Below, in pieces: positions 12,813 through 25,574 of a stretch of 64,000 nt of DNA. The DNA is from Voacanga thouarsii. Lineage: Eukaryota > Streptophyta > Magnoliopsida > Gentianales > Apocynaceae. The stretch's first letter is position 1. The number at the start of each line of letters is the position of its first letter. The DNA lies in contig JANUWF010001696.1 in the NCBI GenBank assembly GCA_026120185.1, forward strand, positions 1,054,001-1,118,000. Reading direction: 5' to 3'. The translations under genes and the position numbers were made by a program. The notes beneath the pieces are model-generated. The model made no database searches. It saw only the letters and a program-made list of their open reading frames with translations, and was not told the DNA's origin.

Positions 12813-14840
12813 CTAAGTGGATGTGAAACCCTCATGTTGTGTCATATACACTTCCTCAGTCAGACTTTCATTTAGGAAAGCTGTTTTCACATTTATTTGC
12901 CAAATCTCATAATCATGATGAGCAGCAATGGCTAGGAGTATCCTGATGGATTTCAACATGGCTACTGCGCGAGAAGGTTTCATCATAGTTAATACTATGT
13001 TATTGACGATATCCCTTCGCCACTAGTCGTGCTTTATAGGTAACTAAGTTACCATCCATGTTAGTTTTCTTCTTGAAAATCCACTTGTACCCAATAGGTT
13101 TAATTCCTTTGGGTGGATCAACCAAAGTCTTTACTTGGTTGTTGTATATGGAATCCATCTCTGAATTCATAGCCTCAAGCCATTTGCCATATTCTGAACT
13201 GTTCAGAACATCCTTATAGGTAGTAGGCTCATCTTCATCTATGAGCAATACGTAATTGTGGTCACTAATGAGAAATCTATATCCCTCAGGTGCCACACGT
13301 ATCTTACTAGATCTACGAGATTCTTGTGTATTAGAAGTTCATCTATTCTCTCAATAGATGTGGGGTTAGACGGTTGATCCTCGTTTGTTTGATCTTTATG
13401 AACTTCACTAAGTTCAATCTTACTCCCACTGTCCCCCTTGAGCATGTACTCATTTTCTAAGAAGACGGCATGCTTCAAAACAAACAATTTGTTTTCAGAG
13501 GGTAGATAAAAGTAATATCCGAAAGATTCTTTCGAATATCCCACAAACAAATACTTGTCAGACTTACTTTTAAGTTTGTCTGACTGTGGCCTTTTAACAA
13601 AGACAGGATAAACCCAAACTCGCAAGTGAGATAACTTTGGTCTCTTACCAAAGAACATCTCAAATGGGGTAGTATCAACCGATTTTGTTGGAACTCTATT
13701 TAATATATAAACAAAAGTTTCTAGTGCATGCCCCTAAAACGATTTTGGTAGGTCTGCAGAAGCCATCATAGTCCGTACCATGTCTAGAAGGGTTCGATTC
13801 CTTCTCTCAGATACACCGTTATGTTGAGGAGTATGTGGTGGAGTCTATTGAGATAATATCCCATTATCTCTAAAATAACTCAGAAATTCTTGGCTCAAGT
13901 ATTCTCCTTCTCGATTAGATTTTAGAGTTTTAATATTTTTGCCAAGTTATTTCTGTATTTCATTCTTGAAGTCTTTTAACCTTTCAAAGGCATTAGATTT
14001 GTATTTCATTAAATACAAATACCCATATCGTAAGAAGTCATCGATAAAAGTTATGAAATAGTTGTAATCTCCTCTTGCTTGTATTGACATTGGGCCACAT
14101 ACATCATAATGTATGATTTCTAATAACTCCTTAGCCCGTTCTCCTTTTCCTGGAAAATGAGTTTTAGTCATTTTACCTAGTAAACAAGACTCGCATATGC
14201 TATATAATTCATACTAAAATGACCCCAAGTCACCAAACTTGTGTAACTTAGAGATACAATTTTCGTTTACATGGCCCAAACGACAATGCTATACGTAAGA
14301 GGTGTTAGAGTTATCTATTTTAGGTTTCTTATTATTTATATTGAGAACTGGATTATCTAAGTCTAGAACATATAAACCATTAACCAAAGTTGCTGAACCA
14401 TAATGAATATCATTCAATGAAAAAGAACAACATTTATTCTTAAATATTAAATGAAATCCACATAAGTATAAACATGTAACTGAGATAATGTTTTTCATTA
14501 AAACTGGTATAAAATAACAATTTTTCAGTTCTAGAATTAATCCCGAAGGTAGGTTCAGCTTGTATGTCCCCACAGCAAGTGCAGCAATCTTTACCCCATT
14601 TGCAGTACGTAAGTCCACATTGCCTTTATCTAGCCTTCTACTGCTCTTTAGTCCCTGCAAGTTATTGCACAAATGAAATTCACATCCGGTATCTAATACC
14701 CATATCTCATTTCTATAGGCAGTATTTATCTCAATCATAAACATACCCGGAGTAGAAATAGAAGTGCTTGTAAGCTTCTCCTTCTGCTTCTTGACTTTAA
14801 TGGTCTCCAAGTTGGCTTTGCAGTTGAGCCTCCAGTGGCC
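12813..14840 (-). pseudogene. C1 pol remnant: protease, integrase, start of RT
   Basis: The remnant reads from 14840 down. First comes the C-terminal half of the zinc knuckle (KMGHWRLNC), then protease WVLDTGCEFHLC (DTG retained). The GAG-pre-integrase HCRLGHVNE and CESCLLGKM follow, then the integrase core HYDVCGPM and PQHNGVSERRNRTL. After that come the linker FFGKRPKLSHL, and the RT start KPIGYKWIFKKKTNMDG and YKARLVAKGYRQ. Stops and frame changes are frequent, for example before HCRLGHV, after FKNEIQK, near 13290 and near 13000. Bases 12813-12999 still align with RT (compare 44440-44600) but out of frame. The element is broken well before the RT catalytic motif. Confidence 0.85.
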
Positions 14841-14845
14841 CATCT

Positions 14846-17800
14846 TGTAACACCCCACTACTACATACCCTAAAAGGGCGGGGATGTCGCCCCGTCCCAT
14901 AGGACAAGGGGTTTTTAAAATGAGGTATAAAATGTAAAGGCAACCCCAAAAGAGTTAACTTAGATAAATAGAGAAAACTCTTATTACTTCCGAATCAAAT
15001 TAGAGCAATACAAAATAAAACAAATATCGTTTAGAAGCTTAAACAACAACTGGCTCCTAGAACAAAATGTGAAAAAAAAAAATAATAAAAGCTTCAACTA
15101 TCACATGCCCCGCTTGCTCAGCACAATCTATCTCCTGAAAACATGATATAAAATAGTGTGAGATGAAATCTCAGTAAGTCCTGTGTGTGCACATGGTGTT
15201 TCAAACAGTTCGTGTATGCATAGTGGAAAACATTTGCAGAAATATTTGGCAAGTCATAAATACTTTCTTTTCATAAGGAGTGGGTTTTTCTCATAATCAC
15301 ACTTTATACAAAACAAATCATCCACTTGAATAAACAATCAGGTCACCACACGTTGGGCTCCATGAGGACAAGGCACCACACTTTGTGCACCTTGCCGGGA
15401 CCAGATTACCACACGTTGGGCGTTCTGATCAGGGTGATTGTACAGCTCACCGGGTGAGATACTCCTCCTTATCTACAACCAACAAAACCATCTGGGTGTC
15501 CATGCCGGGAAAATAAATAATACCTTACCAGTTACAAATGCTAGCTCGGACTGGCCTGACCAACCAATATTGTCGCCTCTTCAAGCCGAGCTTATCTTCT
15601 GGAGGTGGCCTCCTGCCAGAAGACCTACTCTAGCCCTCCAAGATTAGTATTGTTAGCCTACCCTTATTGAGTACTCAACGAACATATCCGTCAATTCTTG
15701 ATTCAAAATATTTCCATACCTTAGCTTTGTACAACGTGGTTTTCTTTAAAAGAGTTTTCTAAAAATTTAGGAGAAAGAATAGTTTTCTTGATAAAATCAT
15801 TAGTTTGACAAAACCGTTTAAAGAATAAATATCCACATCTACAACCCAAGCGAACATAGTTTAACAATAGCTTCACAAAGCTTCACAACATAGACTTGCC
15901 ATCACAACATTTAACATCAGACAATTGAGATAAAATCACAGCTTGCTTTCCTCAAATATCTTCCTGATCTAAAACCATATAATATCATGATCAGGGTCTC
16001 AATTGATTCGAACATGCTCTAAACTCATTTATTCTCGTAACAATTCACAATCCACTAATCTAATTCCCAATAAATTAACCAATCCCCAAAGTTCATATTT
16101 TATGACCATATATTCATCAAAGACATGAATATTATATAAAAAAGGCTTGACTTGACCATTGCAACTCATATCTATCACTACCACAGTAAAATATGGCATT
16201 GCTATGCATCGAATATGCTTAATTAATTACTTGTCTCAAAATACCCATTCATCATGCTAATGGACATCATTAACCATATTAAACCTTAATTTCGACATCA
16301 AGGATAAGGATTCCCTTACCTTGCGACAATTGGGTTAACAAGATCTCGATGCTCCTATGGTGTTTGTCCCAAGTTCGTTCGAGTAGAAGGGAAAAGCTGC
16401 CTTCTTTCCTTCCTTTTGACAGAAAGTAGGTAAAAGGGATGAAATCAGCCTCTAGCTGGTGTGATTCAAGGGAAGAAAAGGAGAAGAATTGATGAAAGAA
16501 AGGAATCAAGAGGTTAAGATGGTTTTTGCTTACCTTAGAGTGTGATCGGTTTCTTGCTAGGAATTGTTCTTGTGATTTTCAAAAATTGTAGGGAGATTCT
16601 TGCTGGAATTTTCATGTAGAATGGAGAGGGTAGTCGGCTACTGTGACTTAGGATTAAATAAGATTGGTTTAGGGTTAGATGGTGGTGTTAAGAAAGACTC
16701 CTAATGGCTTTAGGTTTCGTGGACAGCAAGGCTGAAAATTTCAGCTTGCTGTGCACCTTATTGCTGCCGAATTTGGGAGGGTTTATGAGGAGAATGTATT
16801 ATGCAATTGCTACCTTACGCTGGCCAAAATATTGCTCAAGAAAAGGGCTGTGTGTGTTCAGGTTGTTTTGGCCAAAACAAGGAAGAGTTTGCACAGCTTT
16901 TGGTAGCCGAAAATCCTATGCATGTGCAGTAGTTTTTGGGCGAATGTTTGCAGACCAAAGGAGAGAAAATCCAAGCTGTTTTGGTTGCTATTCTGTCCGC
17001 AATTCAGAGGGAAAGTAAGGAGTTCTTTAGGCATTGAAATTGACCAATTCAATAGGGAGTTTTAGTGGTGTTTGGAGTGCAGAATTTTCGGTCATTGCCC
17101 TAAGCAAAGCTGGCCGAAAATTCTGGTAGGAAGCTGTCAAAATTCCTGGGTAGAAACTGGTCAAAATTCCAGAATTTTTGGTGAATAAAATCTGATTTTG
17201 TGTGGCTAAGGTAATCTGAATTGATAAGGAGTGTTTTAGGTGTTTTGAGCTAGGGTTTGAAGAGTTGGACTGCACTTAGGAGTGCTAGAATTTCGGACAG
17301 CTTGTGCTTGCACAAGGCTGCCGAAATTCTTCTAGGAAAAGGAAGCAGAACCTAGTTGAAGTAGGATTGAAATAAAATCTTATTTGCTAAAGGATTTTGG
17401 ATAAGATTTCCTAGTGTTGGAAGAGTTTCAGTTGGGCTAAAACTCCTTCAAAAAGTGGCGGCACCTAGCTGGAAAATTTTCTAGATTTTTAGCTAAGGTT
17501 CTAGGTTCAAAATCCACAAGGTATCCAACTAGAAAAATATCGCTTTAATTCCAACCATCCATTACAAAATCTAGTAATGTAAAATCAAGTTGGAATTTAG
17601 TTATTCAGCTAGGGTTTTTTTTTTGAAAATCAAAGGGAACAAAAGCTGAAAATAACAATAAACTTTATTCACATAAAAAATCCTTGAATTTAGGAGATAA
17701 ATATAGAGACTTATTTCCTTAGAAAAATGGTGCTAAAAATTCACTAGGATGGCTAGGGTCTTTTCGGCTAAAACATGGAGGAGTCTAGGAAAAAGAATTT

Positions 17801-18144
17801 TCAAAAAGAAAACTATGATTCACAAGAGGTAAGATTCGAATTCGGGTCAGCAAAGGAAATCACCAACCTCCCCGCTATTCCAAACCAACTCCAATGCTAA
17901 TATTTCTCTAAGAAATTCTTTCCACCCTAATTCTCATCCTTCCATCTCCTCGACTAAACTTCACTTAACCAACTCTTAGACAACACAATTATTTCACACC
18001 AAATAAATCGAATGCAAAAGCAACTTTGAAAATCACATGCACCCATGCAAGAATAATTTTAAGATAATACACGATATGCGAAATGCTATGCAATGCATGA
18101 CCTTTTTCCCTATAGTCAAAGGTGGTTTTGGACGGGGTATTACA
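14846..18144 (-). mobile_element. F-family solo LTR (about 3.3 kb) in C1 gag
   Basis: The insert starts TGTAACACCCC, ends GGGGTATTACA and is flanked by a perfect 5-bp duplication CATCT (14841-14845, 18145-18149). C2 shows the uninterrupted equivalent site in its zinc knuckle near 46432. No gag-pol, primer-binding site or polypurine tract is inside, so a solo LTR fits best. The ends are near-inverted repeats, so orientation is not obvious from them. Minus is inferred because the plus-strand order (GTCGCCCC near one end, ATCTCAGTAAGTCC, GAGATACTCCTCC, TTGAGTACTCAAC) parallels the minus strand of G-family LTRs. Small ORFs inside are not credible. Confidence 0.75.
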
Positions 18145-18149
18145 CATCT

Positions 18150-18889
18150 TACCACAATAATGGCGTGGGCCCTTGGTAGTTGTGTCCTTCTTATTCACAC
18201 CACCTTTGGGCTTCATGGGAGCCTTCTTCTTCTTCTTTTGAACTTTCTTCTTAGAAGAGGAAGATTTTACCATTAAAACTGCATTAGAATCCTTCTTCAT
18301 GGAGGACTTCGCAGTTTTGAGAAGCTTGATCAACTCAAGAATGGTAGATTTAATCTTGTTCATCTGATAGTTAATCACAAATTGTGAGAAACTATTAGGC
18401 AACGATTGTAGAATTAAGTCGACACTTAAGTCATGATCTATTGCAAACCCGAGAGATCCAAACTTCTCTATTAAGCCCAGCATCTTCAACCCATGAGTGG
18501 CCACAAAAGAACCCTCTGCCATTTTGCAATAAAATAGTTGCTTCGAGATCTCATATCTCTCAGTTCTGGCTTGGGCATCAAACAGCTCTCGAAGATGTAG
18601 TATAATCAATTGAGCATCCATATGCTCGTGCTGTTTTTGCAACTCGGGAGTCATGGATGCCAGCATAATACATGATGCTATATCACTATCCTTCTTGTGC
18701 CTCTTGTGGATAGCATGCTCATCAACATGAGCTTCTTGAGCTGGTGGTGGTGGAATAGGAACATCTAGCACGTAGAACAACTTTTCTGATTTGAGAACGA
18801 TTCTCAAATTTCTATACCAGTCGAGATAGTTTGATTCGGTTAACTTGTTGGTTTTCCAAGATGCTACGTAAGTTTAGGTTTGTTGACAT
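18150..18889 (-). pseudogene. C1 gag remnant
   Basis: It starts MSTNLNLRSILE at 18889, as in C2. A one-base insertion soon after shifts frame, and reading resumes at MRIVLKSEKLFYVLD (18807). The capsid-like region is recognisable (ASCIMLASM, ERYEISKQLF, DLILQSLPNSFSQFVINY). A Lys-rich stretch (SSSKKKVQKKKKKAPMKPK) precedes the zinc knuckle. The knuckle is cut by the F LTR, and its first Cys is already Arg (GPRHYCGK). In an intact element this protein forms the cytoplasmic virus-like particle and binds the RNA. Confidence 0.85.
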
Positions 18890-20451
18890 GATGCAAGTGA
18901 CCTAGATGTAAAGATAGAGAATATTAGCTACTTGTATATGCACATGATATGCAAGTAATTAGGACTTTAATTAAACGCATTTTTACTCCACTATTTTACT
19001 CAAACCAATAGCCCCCGTATTGATTCGGGAAAGCTAGTTGGAAGCTTTCCTAGTGGACCAGTATCCAAATTCCTCAAGAATAACCTTGGGTTTGCCCAAC
19101 AAACCACCCTTGAGTTCATTGGTAGGTATCCAATACCAATTACATCGTATGTAACTACCGGATCATTAGGTAATTAACAGCTTTTAATCTTAAAGCCTTT
19201 TGGGCTACCACAACTTTTCCTCTAAATTTCTTTATGCTTGAGTTTACCCAACTAGAATAAAGAATTTAGTTAAACCCGACCTATTAATCAGGAATTTAAT
19301 TCCATAGCTTGAACATGCCGATGTCAAGTAGGCTTGGTTTTACCCAACAACCTGGACTCGGAAAAGGACTCTCGTTCTTACTATATTAACGGAAGGAATT
19401 AGGTTTAATATTAATTGAGGGATTTGTTCCTTTTAGTGATTTCATTGAATGGCATGCATAAAAATCAATAAATCACACAATTGATAATCATGGTAATAAA
19501 GCGATTACGTGATATGGTTATGGACTTTACCCTAAATTAATTTCTTTGAGCCATAAAAGAAATAAATATAGTTAACCCTATGTGTTCAAGCATGATTCAA
19601 GTTGAAAGTCCTACCTTCTCGCCTTGTTTTGGTTGCCATCTCTAAAATAAAAGAATTTTACTCCTATCTAACCTATGTAGACTAATTACATAATTTCCTA
19701 AAGAGAGAAAACCTCTAGTTACATTCGAGGGGAGTTATATAAGAAGAGAATTACACAAGAATTCTAGAGAAGGCATGACACGCAGGCCCTATTTCATAAA
19801 AAAAAAAAAAACTGCAAAATGCATGAACAGATTTAATTGGTTTTAGTCCATAACCATTCACTATGCCATTGACTATGTTTAAACAAAATAAACATATACT
19901 TTTATTATTCCAAAATTATTATGTTGGAAAAATAAAACAAAATCTAAAATCAATATTTTAGAAAAATACATTAATTTTAAATTCACTATTTTGAAAAATA
20001 AATTTTTTTGTCTCAAAACTAATTTTGAGAAAATACTTTTGGGTTCCATCTTGCAACGATAATGGCGGTCCCTAATCTTTTGAGAAAATTTCTGGTGAAT
20101 TTTAGTGAGAACAATTCTCAACAAAATTTTTTGTTTTGAAGCTCAAAATAACAACCAATTTCTTAGTTTAGACAAAACAAAACAGAAAATCAAATTCACA
20201 AGATGAAATGGAGGGCAACTACCATGTTTAAGAAAACGTTTTTCTGCAAAAAAATTTCAGCACATAAAGAAAGCATATTTTGAAATGTGCTCTAACTTTT
20301 ACACAATCATATTGTGCTACGGACCAAACCCATAATGCTCGAAATGATTTCGACTCGAGTGAAAATGATTTTCACGGCGAACAAAGACAAGCATGAATAC
20401 ATGAAAATAGTTTTTCATGCCAAAACAATGTCCGTAGACCACACATAGCAT
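18890..20451 (-). other. C1 5' untranslated leader
   Basis: Noncoding DNA between the primer-binding site and the gag start. It aligns in blocks with the C2 leader (47179-48957), for example GTAACTACCGGATCATT near 19150 and TGCAACGATAATGGCGGTCCC near 20055. It lacks the GC-rich insert found in C2. A poly-A run lies at about 19797-19811. Confidence 0.7.
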
Positions 20452-20464
20452 GGTTCTGATACCA
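20452..20464 (-). promoter_or_regulatory. C1 primer-binding site (initiator Met tRNA type)
   Basis: The minus strand reads TGGTATCAGAACC, one base after the LTR end. TGGTATCAGAGC-type sites pair with the 3' end of plant initiator-Met tRNA in copia elements. One position differs from the C2 site (TGGTATCAGAGCC). Confidence 0.85.
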
Positions 20465-20465
20465 A

Positions 20466-20799
20466 TGTTGGGTATCTTAGGCTAGTATCCTATACAGCGC
20501 AGCGGAAAATAAATGAGATACCATCCCAGGACCCGCCTATGTGTGGAAAACAAGACATAAAGATAATAAAGGTAACAACTTTTTACCTTTGTTTGATTGT
20601 CCAAAAAACAAAATTTCTTCTTCAAGTCGAGGCACGATCCAGCAATCCTCTTATGCAAACTTCACGTGGGTTGAACGTCTAATTACTATAATCGTAGTGT
20701 GTGATTATCTCTAATAGTAATCCACACAGAGGAATACTCAAGCACCAAAGTTTTTTGTGCTAGCAGAAAAAGATAGCGGCTAGGGCTATTTTCGTTTTC

Positions 20800-20860
<61 letters not shown>

Positions 20861-22264
20861 AGAAGAAGAAGAAGAAGAAGAAGAAGAAGAAGAAGAAGAA
20901 GAAGAAGAAGAAGAAGACATTTGTTTTGTGGCTCCTATTTTCGTGTGAATCACCCTTTGCTTAGGGTTTCGAGCATATCCAATATATATTCCAAAATCCA
21001 CTAAAATTCTGAAATTCTGAAACAATTAGAATTTCCTAATTGTAATTTGGAAATATTAAGTTCCCACAATTACAACTTAGACCACAAATTATAACTAATT
21101 ATAATTTATCCACAATAACTTCTCTTTCTTGCAATTAACCCACTATGTTATCAAATAACATCTTGAATATATAATCCTTTATTGTGTGAACTATTAGGTT
21201 TCCTAGTCAATTGGTAGCGAACATGAATTAATCCAAACTTCTTTGAGATTAATAATTCATAATTAATTAGAATTAATCCTATTAATTCTAATCAGGATTG
21301 GTTTATTAATTCATCAATTAATAAACCCATATTCCCATATCATGAGAAGTATCTAGCAACACATTGTGACCACCCAAGAGTCCAGGAAGTCAAGTGGCTT
21401 GACATGAACCCTTCAATAACAAACTTCAGTGCAATTAACTCATTTCACCATACAATATCTCATTCGGTTTGGAGTACGGAATTAGTGCTAACTCCCTCCA
21501 GAATTATTTTTGGCCCAAATACAATAGTACGTGTACCAGGTACCCACTATTCTAGATGTGTATCAATTGGAACTGTTTTCAATACACAATCGCCTTGGCC
21601 AAGGACTTCCCGAGCAGTAATTCCTACAAGTTGCCGTGAGATATTCGCCCCTACTATTAGAAGTGGTGAATCATTTATTAATCCTCTTAACTACTTTTGT
21701 TTACCTCACAATGTACCCAATATCCATCCCATAGGTGGCCCTCGATCGAGCTCCGGAGATTGGAATCAAAATACAAAGCTCAGCAAACGAAGTACCTTGG
21801 AGATCTCAAGTTTAAGGATACTTGCATGTTTGCTATATTGAGATTATATCACTGGCTCTAAATAGTTATACATGTGATTATCTCAAAGATAGGTCATCCA
21901 ATGAACTTGTTCCGTTAACAAGCATCCATGTATTAACTTTGAGTATCTCAATATTCACGGTTATAAGAACCACTACCTGATCAATTCAGAAAGTCTAACA
22001 CATGCTAGTCTTAACGCATTAATGATGTCATGTCTCATTAATACTATGACTGTGGACTATTTAAGTACTAACACCATCCAGTGTAGTAGGAATCTCATAT
22101 CATGATTTCTTAACACAGTATTATACTAGAGACTTTACCAAATAGTTATATTACTTAAAGTAAACAAAAAAAAAAAAAACTGTAAGATTAATAATTCCTT
22201 TTATTAAAATAAAATGTGTAATATATAATTTTCAAGTGATTGCCTTTAGGGTACAACACTAACA
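20466..22264 (-). mobile_element. C1 5' LTR
   Basis: On the plus strand it runs from TGTTGGGTATC to CACTAACA, 1,799 bases. The body is shared with the C2 LTRs (for example CAAGTGGCTTGACATGAACC, ATCTCATTCGGT, CTTGGCCAAGGACTT), but the C1 terminus differs (ACCCAACA versus ATCCTACA on the minus strand). It includes the compound microsatellite at 20809-20917. The base run after it (GCAAT) has no partner because the other end of C1 is lost. The ORF at 21404-21841 is LTR sequence, not a gene. Confidence 0.9.
20809..20917. repeat. Compound (AG)n-(AAG)n microsatellite in C1 LTR
   Basis: An uninterrupted AG run (about 20809-20857) passes directly into an AAG run (about 20857-20917). On the minus strand it translates as a spurious poly-Ser/poly-Leu ORF. 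Confidence 0.97.
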
Positions 22265-25226
22265 GCAATTGCTAGGTGCTAAACGGCTAGCTAGGACGAC
22301 TCATCTCTATGTCCTGTCGCCCTATTTGGAGTAAGACAATCCCCAGAACTAGCTAGGTTACATGGGGTCGTCTACCTCTAACATGGGCTAGTACAAAGAT
22401 CAAAGGCCTTCCTATGTACTTAACATTAACAATACCAACCACGTATGACTGATCAGGCCAGAGGGTTATCTGATCCCACAGAATTTTCAAATTAAAACAG
22501 TTTTAGGGCAAAACAATATTTTCCAGAATTTGATCCCATTGACTTATTAGTCAGATTATCATTCGCATAGGCTTTGTAGAGCTAATCTATTCATTCCATG
22601 GCACATCAGACCAATAAAATAATTTCAGGGATTAAAAGGTCTTTTTACAAAAGTCAATCTTATCACGAGAGATTATTTTCCAAAATCACGTTGAAACAGG
22701 ATAAAAAGTTCTATTCACACATCAAAACATGTTTCCAAGAGTATCTGGGTCATTTTCCCTGTACTCGATCACAAAAGTTATTTCCAAGGGTATTCAGGTC
22801 ATTTTGCCCATACCTGATTTCCAAAAGACTTTTTGAGGGTATTTGGGTGATTTTACCCATACCCGATGTGAAAAATATTCACAAGAATTCCAATAAGAAT
22901 ATTTCGGTCATCTATCGAATACTCGAGTTCCAATGGTTTTCATAAGGCATTCCAATAAGGATATTTGGATCATTTTCCAAATATCTGATTCCAAAAGGAA
23001 CTCATTTCAAGAAATTCATAATTCTAATCCCAAAAGAGGATTAAATTCAGAGTTTCCCAACATATTTCCATAAAATGTTCCAATAAGGGCATTCTAGTCA
23101 TTTTATGAATACCCGATTCCAAAATTTACCATTTCTCGAAAATCCCAAATATTTAATTCAAAAAAAGGCTAAATTCACAAAATTCATACTTTAATCGTCC
23201 AGTAAGGTTTCCAAGCCATTTATGATGTTCAATCGAGCCCAAAATGGCATAAAATAATTCTTGCTCAAATAAACCTTAAACATGTTCAGGGATTTCCAAA
23301 ATGGTATATAACATAGCATTTCATGGCAAAACAATGCACTCTAGCTTTAGAAAGAGTATTAGAAATCTAAGGGACTCACCTCATGTCCTAAGTAATTCTT
23401 TCCGTTCATGGCCGTTTAACTTTCATTTTTACCGTTTTCAATGTTTTGTTGGCCGTTTGTCGCTAAATCTACACCAAACATCATTTTCGGGTCAATTCGT
23501 GTTTGGCCGAAAAATAGCCAACGGGTAGTCGACGTCCGACCGACGTGCCCGATAGTTAGCCGACGTCTAACCGTCATTTAGCTGACTTCCACATCCTTCC
23601 TCCCTTCATAAGCAAGGGATTCACTTCACATTTTCCCAATTATTGTATCCAAATCACACAATCAAGTATTCCTAAATTCGTCCATGTTCTAAGCAAAATT
23701 CTGAAATTTTGCTGTTTTGACATATGATATTGTTTTGGACATAACTTTCAATCCACAACTCCGATTTGGCCCTATGATATACCAAAACGACTGTAAGACT
23801 CTTAAATTTAATTATGTATAGGCTGTTGTCAGAGTTCTGGCCCTAGTAACACATTACTAGTCAAAAACAGCCCCAGTAGTTTTCAGATTTTTAGTCCATT
23901 TCCACAAAAGAACTTCACCCACTTGTGCTTCTTGATTCATAACACCTATTTAACCCTTAATCCACTTCATTTCCCTTCAAAAAAACTTAATTCCTCAGAT
24001 TTTTAGGTTCAAGGAAGCCACTAAGTTCTTATGCAAATAACATATAACTAACATCAACATTCAAAAACAAATCATAATCCATTTTCTTTAATGTTTAACC
24101 CATTTTTACCCCAACTCTACCTCAATCATGAACAACCCTTTAAATCACCAATCAAATACCCTTATTCACCATACAAAACATAGCCTATGAATCCTTCATC
24201 CAACCGGTACACACACTTGTACACACAAAATCTCACATAGTACACAATAATCATATTAATCATAACAAATCTCACGTTTTCATGTTAAAATTCATATCAA
24301 AACAATCACTGTAATGAAATCTACAACTTTAATTCTTGGAGTATAGGAATTTACCTTGTGTATAAGGCGCTCTAGCTTGAATTTGCTCCAAGAATCTCCA
24401 ACTTCTCCAAGAACACTATTTTCTCTCTCCTTTTCCAATTTTTCTTGATTTTTCCTTTCATTTTCTTCCTTATTTCTTCCTTCCTTCTTCATTTAAGCCC
24501 TTGGCCGGTTTTCTCAGCCTCCTTACCGCCATTCTTGTGTTCAATGGTCAACTAACATTAATTACATTGTGGGCTATCCATTTTAAAGCTAAATTCATTT
24601 TGGTGGATTTAATTTAAATGGATAATTCTTAAGCTTATTCAATAAGCTTTTGCAATTTAATAATCCCACAAATATTTTACTCCCCCAATGGTATTTTAAC
24701 ACTTGTTTTCATCCACCATTCACACAATGCCATGCGTCCATTTTTAACCGCGTTTTTCTATTTTCTTCAAAAATGACCAAAATTGAGTCCGTAATGGAAA
24801 AATATTTTATTTTGCCATTCAACTCCAAAAATTCCACTGAATCCATTGGTAACACTTAAACTCTTCAATTCCTTCTCTACTTGGTCAAATTTGTGGTCAA
24901 AGTTGCGGGTGCGGTCAAAATGGCGAAAATGCCCCTAATATCCCAGGTAGCATAATTCGCACCAAAACGTTCATTTCATTGAACTGATCAATTTCACTTT
25001 TCAGAGTACCCTTAAATTCTCATTTTGTTAATAGTAACAGCTTTCCAAAAATTTAGGGTATGGGTAGATCAAATTCAATAATTACATCTGGGTCCCGACA
25101 AAATATTATTCCACCAAAATATTCATCTCATTACACCAATCAACTTTTGTTTTGGACATTAGTACAAATTCTCATCCTATTACAAATAGTGGCCAATCGG
25201 AAGTGAAAGAGGTGGGGTGTTACATT
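22265..25226 (-). mobile_element. G-family gypsy LTR with intact 5' edge
   Basis: On the minus strand the LTR begins TGTAACACCCCACC at 25226, immediately after a polypurine tract and a chromodomain ORF, so it is the 3' LTR of a chromovirus. It runs collinearly with 55612-54875 plus 34642-34425 plus 32906-30790. It is cut at 22264 by the C1 5' LTR, so its far end is missing. CATGTTAAAATTCATATCAAAAC near 24282-24304 is the empty site for the Athila-family solo LTR found in the sister copy. Confidence 0.8.
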
Positions 25227-25242
25227 CTCCTCTCATTACAAA
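25227..25242 (-). promoter_or_regulatory. Polypurine tract of G-family gypsy
   Basis: The minus strand reads AATGAGAGGAGAATG directly before the LTR start TGTAACACC. This is the expected place for the plus-strand DNA primer of an LTR element. A similar tract precedes the copy at 55612. Confidence 0.75.
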
Positions 25243-25264
25243 AATTTCGTCCTTGAAATTTGGC

Positions 25265-25566
25265 CTATACTTGAAATAGTTCTGGGTACTTCTTCAACAT
25301 CTTTTCCTTCGTTTCCCAAGTTGCATCTTGTATAGGATGATGATTCCATAACACTTTTACAAGTGGGATTTTCTTATTCCAAAGTTCCTTTTTAGCATAC
25401 TCCAAGATCTTAATAGTTTTTTCCTCATACTTCAAGCTTGGAGTCATCTCAATGGGTTTTTCGTTTAAGATATGTGCAAGGTCAGCCACATACTTCCGAA
25501 GTTGGGATACTTGGAACACGTCATGAATTCCTTGAAGAAAGGGTGAGAGGAACCGATGTGGATTTC
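25265..25566 (-). pseudogene. Gypsy chromovirus pol C-terminus (chromodomain)
   Basis: Minus-strand reading gives FLSPFLQGIHDVFQVSQLRK, then YVADLAHIL and a chromodomain-like end (EKTIKILEYAKKELWNK, IPLVKVLWNHH, DATWETKEKML, KKYPELFQV, stop at 25267-25265). VFxVSxLRKY followed by PLVKVLW and ATWE is the standard 3' end of chromovirus pol. The chromodomain guides integration to marked chromatin. The segment is in one frame but is only the last 90-100 residues; upstream it stops against a plus-strand gag fragment. The stop lies 38 bases before the LTR. Confidence 0.85.
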
Positions 25567-25574
25567 GGGGCGTG

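Larger units (their letters stand above)
12813..22264 (-). mobile_element. Copia element C1, 3'-truncated, minus strand
   Basis: In minus-strand order this contains a 5' LTR (22264-20466), an initiator-Met-type primer-binding site (20464-20452), a 1.6-kb leader, gag (from 18889), then protease, integrase and the start of RT, ending at 12813. The rest of RT, RNase H and the 3' LTR are gone, cut off at a junction with G-family LTR DNA. A 3.3-kb F-family LTR sits in the gag zinc knuckle. The protein is clearly similar to that of C2 but has frameshifts and many stops. It is older or more decayed than C2 and cannot be autonomous. Confidence 0.85.

Noticed and set aside
16704..17018. 104-codon ORF in the F LTR
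   Set aside because: No recognisable motif, overlapping frames of equal length, and location inside an LTR.
20798..21025. Minus-strand poly-Ser / Leu-Ser ORF
   Set aside because: It is the translation of the AG/AAG microsatellite in the C1 LTR.
21404..21841. 145-codon ORF, with a similar minus-strand frame at 57859-58194
   Set aside because: It is the translated body of C1-family LTRs; the shared frame reflects repeat identity.
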